DNA of 64,000 bases from Caryophanales bacterium (GCA_016288795.1 JAEELI010000012.1:1-64000), one strand, 5' to 3'. Shown: positions 1 through 9,259, counted from the stretch's first letter. Numbers and translations: made by a program. The notes: generated from the sequence alone by a model not told the origin.

Positions 1-255
1 AATCTTATTTAAAGATGATTTAATAAACTCTATATCTTGTTCAGTTGCACTTTTTTCCATATAAACAACAATACTTAATTCGCTTTCTAAATCCTTAGTT
101 ACATTTTGAATATTTCCAGCAATTATTAAAGAAATTGCTACAACCAAAAGAGTTATGGTTGCACATAGTATTGAAGCCATACTTAAACTAAAATTACGAA
201 ATACACTTTTAAAAGCATCTCTTATGCTTCTTCCAAATATTCTAAATGCTTTCAT
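1..255 (-). CDS. ftsX: Cell division ABC transporter permease FtsX, N-terminal part
   Basis: The window cuts this gene, so only the first 85 residues are seen. It begins MKAFRIFGRSIRDAF, then has one membrane segment at about residues 24-45, followed by the start of the extracellular loop (SELSIVVYMEK), as in FtsX. FtsX is the permease partner of FtsE; in Bacilli the pair activates cell wall hydrolases at the membrane. The start codon lies inside the end of ftsE (14-base overlap), which indicates translational coupling. The assignment rests on the N-terminus plus the adjacent ftsE. Confidence 0.88.
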   Translation of the reverse strand, partial: MKAFRIFGRSIRDAFKSVFRNFSLSMASILCATITLLVVAISLIIAGNIQNVTKDLESELSIVVYMEKSATEQDIEFIKSSLNKI

Positions 256-943
256 GTGATTTATAACTTCCTTTCATTTTGTCTCCAGTTAGAACCCCAT
301 GTTCAATTAGAATAACTCTCTTCTTCATTCTATTAACTATTTCTTTATCATGAGTAGCCATTATTACTGTTGTTTTTAAATCCTTATTAATGCTATCAAT
401 CACATCCATTATTTCTTTAGATGTATCTGGATCTAAGTTTCCTGTTGGCTCATCACAAATAAGCAATTTTGGCTCATTAACTATCGCCCTAGCAATACAA
501 ACTCTTTGTTGTTCTCCACCAGATAATTGATGAGGAAAACTACGAACTTTTTCTTTTAAGCCAACTATTTCAATTGCACGCATTACTTTAGGCTTTATGT
601 CTTTAGACTTCATTCCAATGCATTCTAAAGCAAAGGCTACATTTTCATAGACTGTTAGCTTAGGCAATAATTTAAAATCTTGGAATACAACACCAATTTT
701 TCTTCTTAATTTATAAACTCTTCTATTACGTAATTTTGCAACATTAACACCACCAACTATAACGCTTCCTTTAGTTGGTTTTTCTTCTCTATATAGCATT
801 TTAATAAATGTAGATTTACCACTTGCAGTATGACCAATTACAAATACAAATTCACCTTTGTCAATTGAAAGGGATAAATCTGCTAAAGCGGTAACGCCAG
901 TAGAATAAGTTTTATTAACATTTTTTAATTCAATAAACTTCAT
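242..943 (-). CDS. ftsE: Cell division ATP-binding protein FtsE
   Basis: A 233-residue ABC ATPase, the usual FtsE length. Walker A is GHTASGKST at residues 37-45, the signature LSGGEQQRV is near residue 140, and Walker B with CDEPTGNLDP is near 165. The Walker A sequence has H-T-A-S-G where most FtsE have G-x-S-G-A-G, still a valid P-loop. It works with the FtsX encoded immediately downstream to control peptidoglycan hydrolysis. A 40-base gap without a terminator separates it from the YitT gene upstream, so the three genes may be cotranscribed. Confidence 0.95.
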   Translation of the reverse strand: MKFIELKNVNKTYSTGVTALADLSLSIDKGEFVFVIGHTASGKSTFIKMLYREEKPTKGSVIVGGVNVAKLRNRRVYKLRRKIGVVFQDFKLLPKLTVYENVAFALECIGMKSKDIKPKVMRAIEIVGLKEKVRSFPHQLSGGEQQRVCIARAIVNEPKLLICDEPTGNLDPDTSKEIMDVIDSINKDLKTTVIMATHDKEIVNRMKKRVILIEHGVLTGDKMKGSYKSHESI

Positions 944-983
944 ATTTTACTCCTAGTCATTTAATTATATCAAATTTTAACTC

Positions 984-1877
984 TTATATAAATGGTAAAT
1001 TTGACCTTTTTACCCCACCTTGAACTTCGTAACAATCACTTACAACAAAGAAAGCGGTCTCATCTATTTCTAAAATTCTACTTTTAAACCAGTTAACATC
1101 TCTATTTCTTATAACACACATAATCATAGATCCATGAATGTGTGAATGTCCTCCAATAGTAGGAAATATCGTAAATCCAGCATGAAAATCATCAGCGATT
1201 AATGCTTTAATTTTCTTAACTTCTCTTGTATATATCATAAATTTTTTAGAGTTAGATATACCTATTGAAATCTTATCCACTAATATAGAACTAATAACTA
1301 ATATAATAGTTGCATATACTGCAGTATTAACTCCAAATACGAACGCACCAGCTAAGATTATTATAATATTAAATGATAATATAGCTTTCCCTTCGCTAAC
1401 ATGTAACCATTTGCATAGAAGTTTTACTATAACATCACTTCCACCAGTTGAATAACCATATTTATAAATAATACCATTACTAACTCCATATAATAAACTT
1501 GCTAAAATAACAGTAACTAATATTTCTTGAAAAGATAAAAAGTATAAAAGAACTTTAGCTACCGGAGCAGTAAATGTAACGAATAACGGGTACAATAAAG
1601 ACCCAATACATATTTTCTTGAATTCATGAACTCCTAAGAATATGTAGGCCATAGCCATTAAGATTATGGATGATGCATAAATAAATAATTGAGCATTTAA
1701 ACCAGTAAGGTTATTTAATACTATTGCTAAACCTGACATTCCTCCAACTACAAAATTATTAGGAACAAAAAACAGGTTATAACATAAAGCTAAAAGAAAA
1801 GTACCAAAAACAAATGCAGTTCCTATAACAACAGCATCTACCATTTCATTACTATAATGTCTCCCTTTTTTATTCAT
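984..1877 (-). CDS. YitT/DUF2179 family membrane protein
   Basis: The protein has about 297 residues with five to six membrane segments (YitT_membrane) in the first two thirds and a soluble C-terminal DUF2179 domain (about residues 215-290, FTIFPTIGGHSH and CVIRNRDVNW). I start it at MNKKGRHYS rather than at an in-frame codon 45 bases upstream, because the upstream codon would lie before the -10 box of the promoter seen here. Function of the family is unknown; members are common in Bacillota. It faces gerQ on the other strand and is followed by ftsE-ftsX in the same direction. Confidence 0.9.
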   Translation of the reverse strand: MNKKGRHYSNEMVDAVVIGTAFVFGTFLLALCYNLFFVPNNFVVGGMSGLAIVLNNLTGLNAQLFIYASSIILMAMAYIFLGVHEFKKICIGSLLYPLFVTFTAPVAKVLLYFLSFQEILVTVILASLLYGVSNGIIYKYGYSTGGSDVIVKLLCKWLHVSEGKAILSFNIIIILAGAFVFGVNTAVYATIILVISSILVDKISIGISNSKKFMIYTREVKKIKALIADDFHAGFTIFPTIGGHSHIHGSMIMCVIRNRDVNWFKSRILEIDETAFFVVSDCYEVQGGVKRSNLPFI

Positions 1878-1893
1878 ACTATCGCCTATTATA

Positions 1894-1922
1894 ATTATAC
1901 ATAAAATATCAATCTCTTGCAA
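1894..1922 (-). promoter_or_regulatory. Sigma-A-type promoter of the YitT gene
   Basis: On the minus strand, TTGCAA (1917-1922) and TATAAT (1894-1899) are separated by 17 bases. The predicted transcript start is near 1887, only about 10 bases before the ATG at 1877, so the leader is very short and the ribosome site (AGGCGA) is weak. Confidence 0.55.
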
Positions 1923-1948
1923 TATTTATTGGGGAAAAGACATATAGT
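1922..1948 (+). promoter_or_regulatory. Possible mother-cell (sigma-E/K-like) promoter of gerQ
   Basis: ATATTT at 1922-1927 is followed after 13 bases by CATATAGT at 1941-1948, which resembles the ATATT / CATACAnT pattern of sigma-E promoters; there is no good sigma-A -10 box close to the gene. The match is partial and rests on the coat-protein identity of the gene downstream. Confidence 0.35.
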
Positions 1949-1966
1949 TTACCGAGGTGAATTATT

Positions 1967-2314
1967 GTGAACGGTAGTTATTATCCAAATCCTTCTTTTC
2001 CTAGTGGTGCTCTGGAAAGTCCTCCAGGTAATATTTCAATTATGAGCACATTGCCTATTGAACAAAGTTATATTGAAAACATCTTAAGATTAAATAAAGG
2101 AAAAAGAATAAATGCTTATGTGTCATATCCAGATAGTTCTGCTTGGCAAAATAAAGCTTATAAAGGAATAATAGAGGAAGCTGGCAGAGATCACTTAATA
2201 ATAAGTGATCCTGAAACAGGAACATGGTTCCTAATTAGATTAATATATTTGGATTATGTGGAATTCATGGAAAAGATTAATTATGAAGAGCCACTCAGTC
2301 AAATAAAAGTGTAG
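1967..2314 (+). CDS. gerQ: Spore coat protein GerQ
   Basis: A 115-residue protein with the GerQ family core: SYIENILRLNKGK, then YVSYPDSSAW, DHLIISDPETGTWFLI and YLDYVEFME. In Bacillus, GerQ is a coat protein cross-linked by the transglutaminase Tgl and needed for normal germination. The N-terminal region is much shorter than the Gln-rich region of the B. subtilis protein (181 residues). I take the GTG at 1967 as start because GAGGTGA lies 7 bases upstream. The gene is monocistronic, closed by a hairpin overlapping its stop. Confidence 0.9.
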   Translation: MNGSYYPNPSFPSGALESPPGNISIMSTLPIEQSYIENILRLNKGKRINAYVSYPDSSAWQNKAYKGIIEEAGRDHLIISDPETGTWFLIRLIYLDYVEFMEKINYEEPLSQIKV

Positions 2315-2332
2315 ATTATCTACACTTTTATT
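2302..2332 (+). terminator. Rho-independent terminator after gerQ
   Basis: A perfect 14-base inverted repeat (2302-2315 and 2319-2332, loop TTA) ends in CTTTTATT and overlaps the gerQ stop codon. Confidence 0.7.
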
Positions 2333-2378
2333 GTGACCATATCTTTGACATAATCTAAGTAAAATAACCTATTATCTC

Positions 2379-2408
2379 TTGTAATTAAGTAGCCAAATAA
2401 AATATAAT
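2379..2408 (+). promoter_or_regulatory. Sigma-A-type promoter of the flippase-LemA pair
   Basis: TTGTAA (2379-2384) and TATAAT (2403-2408), spacer 18. The ATG at 2428 follows a ribosome site AGGAG. Confidence 0.5.
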
Positions 2409-2427
2409 AGAGTATAGGAGTGGCTTT

Positions 2428-4044
2428 ATGAAGAAAAGAGACTTTATTGAAGGCGCATTTATTGCGACAGTTGCAATATTCTTTAGTAAATTCATAGGCA
2501 TTATATATGCAATACCTTTTAAACATATAATTGGTGACCAAGGTGGAGCATTATACGGATATGCTTATAATATATATAATCTTTTTTTAGTTATTTCTTG
2601 TGCTGGGATTCCCTTAGCCATAAGCAAATTAACTAGTGAATATAATGCTTTAAATAAAATTGAAGAAAAAGAATATATGTTTTATGCTGCCAAGAGAATC
2701 ATTGCTATCTTCTCTGTGTTAGCCTTTTTGGTATGTTTTTTAGGAGCACCATTCATTGCTAAAGTTATAATAGGTAATATTACTGGTGGTAATACTACTG
2801 GGGATGTAACTTTTGTTATAAGATGTGTATCTTTTGCCATTTTAGTTGTTCCTCTTTTATCAATAAATCGAGGATATTTACAAGGACACGGATACATAGG
2901 CCCAGCGTCTTTAAGCCAAGTTATTGAACAAATATTAAGAGTAGCAGTCGTTTTAGGTGGTAGTTATTGGACATTAAACGTTTTACATCTAAGTCTTAAA
3001 AATGCAGTAGGTGTTGCCGTCTTTGGGGCCTGTGTTGGAGCCATCGCAGCATACGTTTACTTAGTAGATAAAACTTTAAAAATTAAAAAGAAAAATACTT
3101 CTTATGATAATATTAATAAAGAAAATAGAACTATTATTATAAAAAAGATTATTTTATATTCATTACCTTTCATTGTCACCAATATAGCAAATTCTTTATA
3201 TAACACTACTGATATGATTTTATTAAGATATGGACTACATAATGTTGGATATGCAACTACTAAAATAGAGACTGTAAGTAGTATATTTACTACATGGGGT
3301 AGTAAATTAAACACTATTATCACTAGCATTGCAACTGGAATTGCAATTAGTTTAGTCCCAAGCGTTGCTAAAAGTAACGCCAAAGGAGATCTTAAAGATA
3401 TCAATGATAAATTTAATAAAACTCTCCAAATCTTCCTATATGTAGCTTTACCTTTAGCAATATTTATGAGTATATTTGCTACTCAAATATGGACTATATT
3501 CTATGGTCCAAGTGAACTTGGCCCAATAGTATTTAAATTTTCTATAATAACTGCAGCAGTAGATGCCTTATACATTATGATGTGCAATGGATTACAAGGA
3601 TTAAATAAAACTAAGCTTATTTTTGCCTCTGTTGGGCTAGGATTATTAATTAATCTATGCTTAGATATACCATTAATATACTTATTTAATAATCTTGGCA
3701 TATATCCATTCTATGGGGCAATAACTGCCACTATTATAGGTTACTCAATATCTTTAATCATTCCATTAGTTACATTAAAAAGAAAATATAATTTAAATTA
3801 TAAAAACACTATAGATAAATTACCAAAATTATTATTAGTTTATGCATTAATGATATTCTTATCTTTACTATATCGTGGTATAATAACTATGATAGATAGC
3901 AAATTACTATTATTATTATTAATTGCTATAATTGGAATTATTCTATTAGTAATATATTATTACCTTAATAAAAAAGAAATTGAAGAAATATTTGGTTTAA
4001 AGATAAAAAAATTATTAAGAAAGAAAAGGGATATTAATGAATAG
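2428..4044 (+). CDS. Oligosaccharide/lipid II flippase family protein (SpoVB/MurJ-like)
   Basis: A 538-residue polytopic protein with about 14 membrane segments and the N-terminus RDFIEGAFIATVAIFFSKFIGIIYAIPF typical of the MATE-like polysaccharide biosynthesis (SpoVB, YtgP/MurJ) family, including the GYLQGHGYIGPASLSQ loop near residue 150. Relatives flip lipid-linked peptidoglycan precursors across the membrane; SpoVB acts in spore cortex synthesis. Sequence alone does not decide between a vegetative MurJ role and a spore-specific SpoVB role; position next to gerQ makes either possible. The last 8 bases overlap the LemA-like gene. Confidence 0.85.
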   Translation: MKKRDFIEGAFIATVAIFFSKFIGIIYAIPFKHIIGDQGGALYGYAYNIYNLFLVISCAGIPLAISKLTSEYNALNKIEEKEYMFYAAKRIIAIFSVLAFLVCFLGAPFIAKVIIGNITGGNTTGDVTFVIRCVSFAILVVPLLSINRGYLQGHGYIGPASLSQVIEQILRVAVVLGGSYWTLNVLHLSLKNAVGVAVFGACVGAIAAYVYLVDKTLKIKKKNTSYDNINKENRTIIIKKIILYSLPFIVTNIANSLYNTTDMILLRYGLHNVGYATTKIETVSSIFTTWGSKLNTIITSIATGIAISLVPSVAKSNAKGDLKDINDKFNKTLQIFLYVALPLAIFMSIFATQIWTIFYGPSELGPIVFKFSIITAAVDALYIMMCNGLQGLNKTKLIFASVGLGLLINLCLDIPLIYLFNNLGIYPFYGAITATIIGYSISLIIPLVTLKRKYNLNYKNTIDKLPKLLLVYALMIFLSLLYRGIITMIDSKLLLLLLIAIIGIILLVIYYYLNKKEIEEIFGLKIKKLLRKKRDINE

Positions 4045-4564
4045 TTATATTATTATTTTGATTGTATTAGCATTTTTAGCAATCCTTGCTTTAATATTCT
4101 TTTCCAGTTATGGGAAATTAAAAGACTATAAAGAAAAGATGGATAAAGCCGAAAGTATAATAGAAACTAATCTAAATAAAAAAAGTGATATTATTATTAA
4201 AATGAATTCTATTATAAAGAAGGTAACTGGTAAAAAAGACTACTTAAAAGATTATATTGATTTAGATAGTTTGATTATATCTAATATAGAAAAAGATTGG
4301 AAATTAGATGAAGCAGTTAAACTAGTAAATAATATAGCTATAGATTATAAAGATATTATTAATGATAATAAATATAAAGATTTGAAAAATGATTTAAGAG
4401 ATACCGATGAAAAATTAACTTCAGCTAAGAACATGTTTAATTCAAATGCATTAAATTCAAATCAAACAATTAAATCTTTTCCAAATAACGTAATAGCTAA
4501 ATTAGCTAGATTTAAAATAAGAAGTTATTATAATACTAAAACTGATGAAAAAGATACATTTTAA
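4037..4564 (+). CDS. LemA family protein
   Basis: A 175-residue protein with one N-terminal membrane helix (residues 3-23) and an alpha-helical, Lys/Asp-rich body. The segment ESIIETNLNKKSDIIIKMNSI corresponds to the LemA stretch with 'RRADLIPNLV', and the C-terminal part (TSAKNMFNSNALNSNQTIKSF followed by P-N-N-V-I-A) corresponds to the LemA 'aRxxYNxxVxxYNxxIxxFPxNxIA' motif. LemA proteins are membrane-anchored helical bundles of unknown role. Translation is probably coupled to the flippase (8-base overlap). The family call is by motif memory and is good but not certain. Confidence 0.75.
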   Translation: MNSYIIILIVLAFLAILALIFFSSYGKLKDYKEKMDKAESIIETNLNKKSDIIIKMNSIIKKVTGKKDYLKDYIDLDSLIISNIEKDWKLDEAVKLVNNIAIDYKDIINDNKYKDLKNDLRDTDEKLTSAKNMFNSNALNSNQTIKSFPNNVIAKLARFKIRSYYNTKTDEKDTF

Positions 4565-4595
4565 AAGGAATTATTAAAATAATAATTCCTTTTTT
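4563..4595 (+). terminator. Terminator after the flippase-LemA operon
   Basis: Inverted repeat AAAAGGAATTATT / AATAATTCCTTTT followed by two more T residues on the plus strand, directly after the stop codon. Confidence 0.8.
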
Positions 4596-4702
4596 ATCAG
4601 CAACTTTAATCTATAATAAGCAAATTTGTTTATCACCAACTCTATGTTAATTATATAAGAATGAATCACATATAAAAAGCCCCCGGTAGGGTCACCTTTT
4701 AT

Positions 4703-5362
4703 CTATAATTGCCAATTTATTGGCCCAATATTGTTCTTTTTTAAAAACTCATTAGTTTTAGAGAATGGTTTGGAACCAAAGAAACCATAATTAGCAGAAA
4801 ATGGTGATGGATGAGCGCTTGTTAGAACTAAATGACGTTTATTAGTTATTAATTTTTGCTTTGCTTTAGCAAAGTTTCCCCAAAGTATAAATACTATCGG
4901 TTCTTCTTTTTCATTTAAAGTTGATATTATATAATCTGTTAATAGCTCCCAGCCAATGGAACGATGAGATGCTGGTTTATCTTTCTCTACAGTTAAAACA
5001 GCATTTAATAATAGAACTCCTTCCTTGGCCCATTTTGTCAAATCACCATCGCTATGTGGGGCAATGCCTAAGTCTGAATATAGTTCTTTATATATATTTT
5101 GTAATGATGGAGGAATTTTGACTCCTTTTCGAACACTAAAAGATAAACCATGGGCTTCGCCTTCGCCATGGTAGGGATCTTGTCCCACAATTACTACTTT
5201 TGTATCTTTATAACTAGTTAGTTTTAAAGCATTGAATATAAATTCTTTAGGTGGATAAACCACACTTCCTTTGTATTTATCATCTATTAAATGCATAAAT
5301 TTCTTAAATCCAGGGCTATTTTCAATAATTGTTAATTTCTCATCCCAATCATTTCCTATCAT
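4703..5362 (-). CDS. ung: Uracil-DNA glycosylase
   Basis: A 219-residue family 1 UNG. The water-activating motif GQDPYHGEGEAHGLSF lies near residues 59-74 and the DNA-intercalating loop HPSPFSANYGFFGSKPFS near 183-200. It removes uracil from DNA in base excision repair. It is the last gene of the rplI operon and overlaps the MFS gene by 14 bases. About 100 bases without recognisable content separate it from the terminator of the plus-strand operon. Confidence 0.97.
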   Translation of the reverse strand: MIGNDWDEKLTIIENSPGFKKFMHLIDDKYKGSVVYPPKEFIFNALKLTSYKDTKVVIVGQDPYHGEGEAHGLSFSVRKGVKIPPSLQNIYKELYSDLGIAPHSDGDLTKWAKEGVLLLNAVLTVEKDKPASHRSIGWELLTDYIISTLNEKEEPIVFILWGNFAKAKQKLITNKRHLVLTSAHPSPFSANYGFFGSKPFSKTNEFLKKNNIGPINWQL

Positions 5363-6539
5363 TTTCTAACCTCAATTCAGTAATAGATTTTATACCAAAG
5401 TATATTTGGAAAAATATAAATACTGCAGCGATTAAAAAGTTTATTCTAACACTTACAACAACTGCTAAACCACATATTAAAGTTCCAATTGAACGAGAAA
5501 AATATCCAACCATTGACCTCAAATTACAAAAAGCTAATTGATAATCATTATCAAAACGGTTTACGTATGGAGCATCAGTAACATGAGTATAGGCATCACT
5601 TGATAATTTTAAGTATATTATAGATATTAAGAATATATATTTATTAGCAAATATAAAGGCTAAAGTATATAGAACAAATCTAACTCCAAATTTAATTAAA
5701 AAGTTTATATAATTATTCTTTAAAGTTAATTTTCTTAATATTATAATACCAACAACTACTGAACCAATACCTAAAGCCAATAATAAGTTAGATGCATATG
5801 TTGGAGACATATCAAGTTTATTAGTTAAAATTGATAGTAATAGACCAGATATCGCATAATAAGATATATCACCCATAAATACATATAATAAATGTAATTT
5901 AGATATTTTATCTTCTTTTAATGACTTAATTAAAGAATAGAATGCTGCATTATTATCGTCATCATCCTTTTTATAATAATTATCTATTTTTAGACTAGAT
6001 ATAACTATAAAAGCAAATAATAATGTAATTGAGGCAAGTAAATTATAAAAATTATAATTTATATTGAATAATAATATGGACTTACCTAGTAATAAACTAG
6101 TTAATAAGACTCCTAGAAAATAAAACATATCATATACTAAACCTCGGCTAGCATATATCTTATCACTTTTTGTTATAAGACTAATCATTGGATAAGAACA
6201 TATAAATATTTCTACATCTAAGGCAAAATCTACCATAATTAAAAACTTAATTAGTATATTTAAGCCACTGTTATGTAACAAGAATACTATGAATAATAAG
6301 ATTACTTTTAAGGCTATCATAATTTGCGAAAAAGATTTTAATCTTCGGACCTTAACTAAATTAGAACATATAAATATCATAGATACAGCTATTAGAGAAC
6401 ATAAACTAAATACTATACCAATGGTTTTTAAAGACATATTGTTTTCTAACATCCATAATTGTTGAAAGTTATAGAATAGACCTCCAGCAAAGGCATATAA
6501 ACTTAAAAACACAAAAATTTTCTTTAATTCTTTATTCAT
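5349..6539 (-). CDS. Major facilitator superfamily transporter, substrate unknown
   Basis: A 396-residue protein with about 12 predicted membrane helices split by a central hydrophilic loop (about 190-210, with the acidic run KKDDDDNN), the usual MFS layout. No motif allows a substrate guess. Small charged residues mark the loop between helices 2 and 3 (KVRRLKSF). It sits between rlmH (15-base gap) and ung (14-base overlap), an accessory insertion into an otherwise housekeeping operon. Confidence 0.75.
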   Translation of the reverse strand: MNKELKKIFVFLSLYAFAGGLFYNFQQLWMLENNMSLKTIGIVFSLCSLIAVSMIFICSNLVKVRRLKSFSQIMIALKVILLFIVFLLHNSGLNILIKFLIMVDFALDVEIFICSYPMISLITKSDKIYASRGLVYDMFYFLGVLLTSLLLGKSILLFNINYNFYNLLASITLLFAFIVISSLKIDNYYKKDDDDNNAAFYSLIKSLKEDKISKLHLLYVFMGDISYYAISGLLLSILTNKLDMSPTYASNLLLALGIGSVVVGIIILRKLTLKNNYINFLIKFGVRFVLYTLAFIFANKYIFLISIIYLKLSSDAYTHVTDAPYVNRFDNDYQLAFCNLRSMVGYFSRSIGTLICGLAVVVSVRINFLIAAVFIFFQIYFGIKSITELRLENDRK

Positions 6540-6554
6540 AATATCTTCCCTTTT

Positions 6555-6992
6555 TTATTTGTGGTAAGTTTCATTATTATTAATTTTAAATGATCTATAT
6601 ATTTGCTCAAGAAGAATAGACCTAAATAAACCATGTGGAAAAGTTAGTTTTGAAAAACTAATCTTTTCATTACACATTTTAATTATATCATCCTCTAATC
6701 CATTTGAGCCACCTATAATAAAAGCAATTGAACCATAATTATTAAATAATTTATCAATCTTCTTAGCAAAATCTAAACTACTATATTCATTTCCATCAAT
6801 TGCTAAGGCTATATTATAGTCCTTAGAGTTAATAACATTTATTAATTCTTTAGTTTCTTTTTTTATATCTTCATTATCTTTAAGTTCTATTATTTCTATT
6901 TTATGATATCTATTAATTCTAAATAAATAATCATTAATCATATCATTTAAATAGTTTTCTTTTATTTTACCAACACATATAATTTTTATCAT
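6555..6992 (-). CDS. rlmH: 23S rRNA (pseudouridine1915-N3)-methyltransferase RlmH
   Basis: A 145-residue SPOUT methyltransferase, slightly shorter than the usual 155-159. The SAM-binding knot shows AFIIGGSNGLEDDI and the C-terminus LLEQIYRSFKI...YHK that ends nearly every RlmH. It methylates m3-pseudouridine 1915 in 23S rRNA helix 69. It overlaps walJ by an ATGA, matching the Bacillus walJ...rlmH neighbourhood. Confidence 0.96.
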   Translation of the reverse strand: MIKIICVGKIKENYLNDMINDYLFRINRYHKIEIIELKDNEDIKKETKELINVINSKDYNIALAIDGNEYSSLDFAKKIDKLFNNYGSIAFIIGGSNGLEDDIIKMCNEKISFSKLTFPHGLFRSILLEQIYRSFKINNNETYHK

Positions 6993-7753
6993 ATTTCAAT
7001 CACTTCGCTTATATTATCTTGTTCAGCACATTTAATATCTTCAAAAGGAATATCATATTCACTAAGGACTGATTTAACAGTCTCTAGAGCAATATCACTA
7101 TTATTATTTATTTCACTTAAATGCATTAGATACACTTTTTTTGTTTTATCGCCAATTAACTTAGATAGATAAAAACCTGAAGCCTGGTTAGATAAGTGGC
7201 CTTCATCGCTTAATACTCTTCTTTTAAGCCACTCTGGATATGGTCCATGAGTCAACATTTCTATATCATGATTACTCTCTATTAGATAAATATCTCTATT
7301 CTTTAATATGTTAAAATATTTACTTTTAATATATCCTGTATCAGTTATTTGAACTATAGATGTTCCATCTTCTTCAATTATAAAGTTACGAGATGCTATA
7401 GCGTTATGGCTAGATTTAATAGTTTTAATAACTATATCACCTAAATCTATGTTATCGGTATAGAATAAGGTGTTATCGTAGTCACTTATATTTTCCAAAG
7501 AATCAAACATTTCTTTGGGAATACAAACTTTAGGTTTATATCTTTTTAGAAAAGACTCCAAAGCTGATATATGATCGGCGTGACCATGACTTATTAAAAT
7601 AATATCTATTGCCTTAGGATCTACACCAATTGCTTTTAATGAATCAACAATATATTTTTTGTTTTTGCCCATATCTAATAAAATATGATGATTTTTTGTT
7701 TCAATATAAGTACAATTGCCTTTAGAGCCACTCGCAAAAATACATACTTTCAT
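6989..7753 (-). CDS. walJ: MBL-fold metallohydrolase WalJ (YycJ)
   Basis: A 254-residue metallo-beta-lactamase-fold protein. It starts with CIFASGSKGNCTYI and has the metal-binding ISHGHADHISAL near residue 55 and later NHDIEMLTHGPYP and HLSNQASG. YycJ/WalJ proteins are predicted exonucleases linked to cell division and DNA repair and in Bacillus lie at the end of the walRKHIJ operon. Here walR, walK, walH and walI are absent from the locus; an M23 peptidase gene ends one base into the walJ start (TAATG). Confidence 0.92.
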   Translation of the reverse strand: MKVCIFASGSKGNCTYIETKNHHILLDMGKNKKYIVDSLKAIGVDPKAIDIILISHGHADHISALESFLKRYKPKVCIPKEMFDSLENISDYDNTLFYTDNIDLGDIVIKTIKSSHNAIASRNFIIEEDGTSIVQITDTGYIKSKYFNILKNRDIYLIESNHDIEMLTHGPYPEWLKRRVLSDEGHLSNQASGFYLSKLIGDKTKKVYLMHLSEINNNSDIALETVKSVLSEYDIPFEDIKCAEQDNISEVIEI

Positions 7754-9258
7754 TATTTAAATAGTCCTCTAGGGTTTTGATAACTTCCTTGACCAGGATA
7801 TCCAATTGATAAACCGAAGTGTAAGTGTGTTCCACGTGATTGTCCACTATTACCCATGTAACCTACTACTGTTCCTCTTGATAATTGTTGTCCTTCTTTA
7901 ACTGTAACATTGCTGGTTAGGTGGGCATACACCGTATAGATGTTATCTCCATGGTTAATGTATACGGAATTACCATATCCACCACCACAACTATTTGGAT
8001 AAGAACCATTATCTGGACAATTCTTAACTACTTTAACTACAACTCCATCATTGGCAGCATAAATTTTTGATCCCCATCCTGAACCAGAAATATCGATACC
8101 GTTATGTTGTCTTCCCCAACGCCATGCAAATTCACTTGTTACAGCATATGGGTTTTCTGTTGGCCAACGCCATCCACTACCAGTATCCTCGTATCTTTGC
8201 CATCCCCAAACAGCTTCTTTTCTACCTTTAGTAGTTACTTGGTCAACTTTTTCTCTAACTACTTCACGACTATCAATAACTTCTTCACTATTTTGTTCAC
8301 CGTTTACTACATCATAGTGACTGTGAATAATTGATATACCTTTTACTCCTGGAGTAGTAATTTCTGAATAACTAGCTGGTTTGCTCTTATCACGAACAAC
8401 TACAGTATCATAATCATATTCAACTTTTTTAGCTTCAGATACTGTATAGGCAAAAGCTAATTGAGGATTAATCAATGTAATATTAACCTTATCACCAATT
8501 ACAAGTAAACTATCTGGACTAGAATAATTAGGGTTAGCTATTAAAAATTCTTGAGGGTTCAATGAATTACTTTCAGATATAGATTCAATTGTATCACCAG
8601 ACTTAATTACATAGCTTTGTTCTTTATAATCAAAGCCAAATAATAATTCTTGCGCTAATTCTTCACTATTTTCATATATCTTTTCATTAGTAGAAATGTA
8701 TTTTTCTCTAATTGAAACTTCTTCAAGTATTTTCATATCTTGGTATAGTATACCTAAACCTTCTAATTCATCTTGACTACCATTCATATATGCTTCATAG
8801 TCTTCTTCAGAAATAAACGCTAATACGAATTTTTTTATAGCATCATAAAAAACTTGTTTGTCTAAAACATAGATACTATATTCATTGTGGTCTTGTGTTG
8901 AAGAAAACTTAACTTCATAACCATATATATTAAATTCATTAGCACTTTCTATTTTTTCATAAATAGTATTTAAATCCGTTAATTCAACCTCATAAGTCCA
9001 ATTTTCTAATACTTGTAAAGAACTTGGCGGATAAACATTAGTTACATTATACTTTTCTTTAATAGCATTTTGCTTTTTATCAATTAAATCATATAACTTT
9101 TCTTTTGAAGAAATTGCTCCAATCATTTCCCCATTTAAATACACATTATATACTTTACTAGCATCAGCATTCATTGAATTATAACTAGCTACAATTACAT
9201 ATACTATTACAATTATAATACTAATTAACCCCGTAATTATTTTATCTTTTACTTTCAT
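7753..9258 (-). CDS. Membrane-anchored M23 peptidase with LysM and G5 domains
   Basis: About 501 residues. An N-terminal membrane helix (about 7-27) is followed by an alpha/beta region, a LysM domain (YVIKSGDTIESIS near 218), a G5-like domain (about 275-345) and a C-terminal M23 domain with zinc ligands H and D in HNGIDISG, and HLHFG. It is predicted to cleave peptidoglycan outside the membrane; vegetative or spore-linked use cannot be told. I start it at MKVKDK (9258), because AAGGA lies 8 bases upstream while the earlier in-frame ATG has no spaced ribosome site. It stands between dnaC (1-base gap) and walJ. Confidence 0.9.
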   Translation of the reverse strand: MKVKDKIITGLISIIIVIVYVIVASYNSMNADASKVYNVYLNGEMIGAISSKEKLYDLIDKKQNAIKEKYNVTNVYPPSSLQVLENWTYEVELTDLNTIYEKIESANEFNIYGYEVKFSSTQDHNEYSIYVLDKQVFYDAIKKFVLAFISEEDYEAYMNGSQDELEGLGILYQDMKILEEVSIREKYISTNEKIYENSEELAQELLFGFDYKEQSYVIKSGDTIESISESNSLNPQEFLIANPNYSSPDSLLVIGDKVNITLINPQLAFAYTVSEAKKVEYDYDTVVVRDKSKPASYSEITTPGVKGISIIHSHYDVVNGEQNSEEVIDSREVVREKVDQVTTKGRKEAVWGWQRYEDTGSGWRWPTENPYAVTSEFAWRWGRQHNGIDISGSGWGSKIYAANDGVVVKVVKNCPDNGSYPNSCGGGYGNSVYINHGDNIYTVYAHLTSNVTVKEGQQLSRGTVVGYMGNSGQSRGTHLHFGLSIGYPGQGSYQNPRGLFK

Positions 9259-9259
9259 T

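Noticed and set aside
4680-4700. GC-rich run AGCCCCCGGTAGGGTCACC downstream of ung
   Set aside because: It could be the ung terminator on the minus strand, but the pairing is interrupted and the stem only three to five base pairs, so I did not list it.
7832-7847. parS-like TGTTCCACGTGATTGT inside the M23 gene
   Set aside because: Only 11 of 16 bases match the ParB site TGTTTCACGTGAAACA and the right half is poor.
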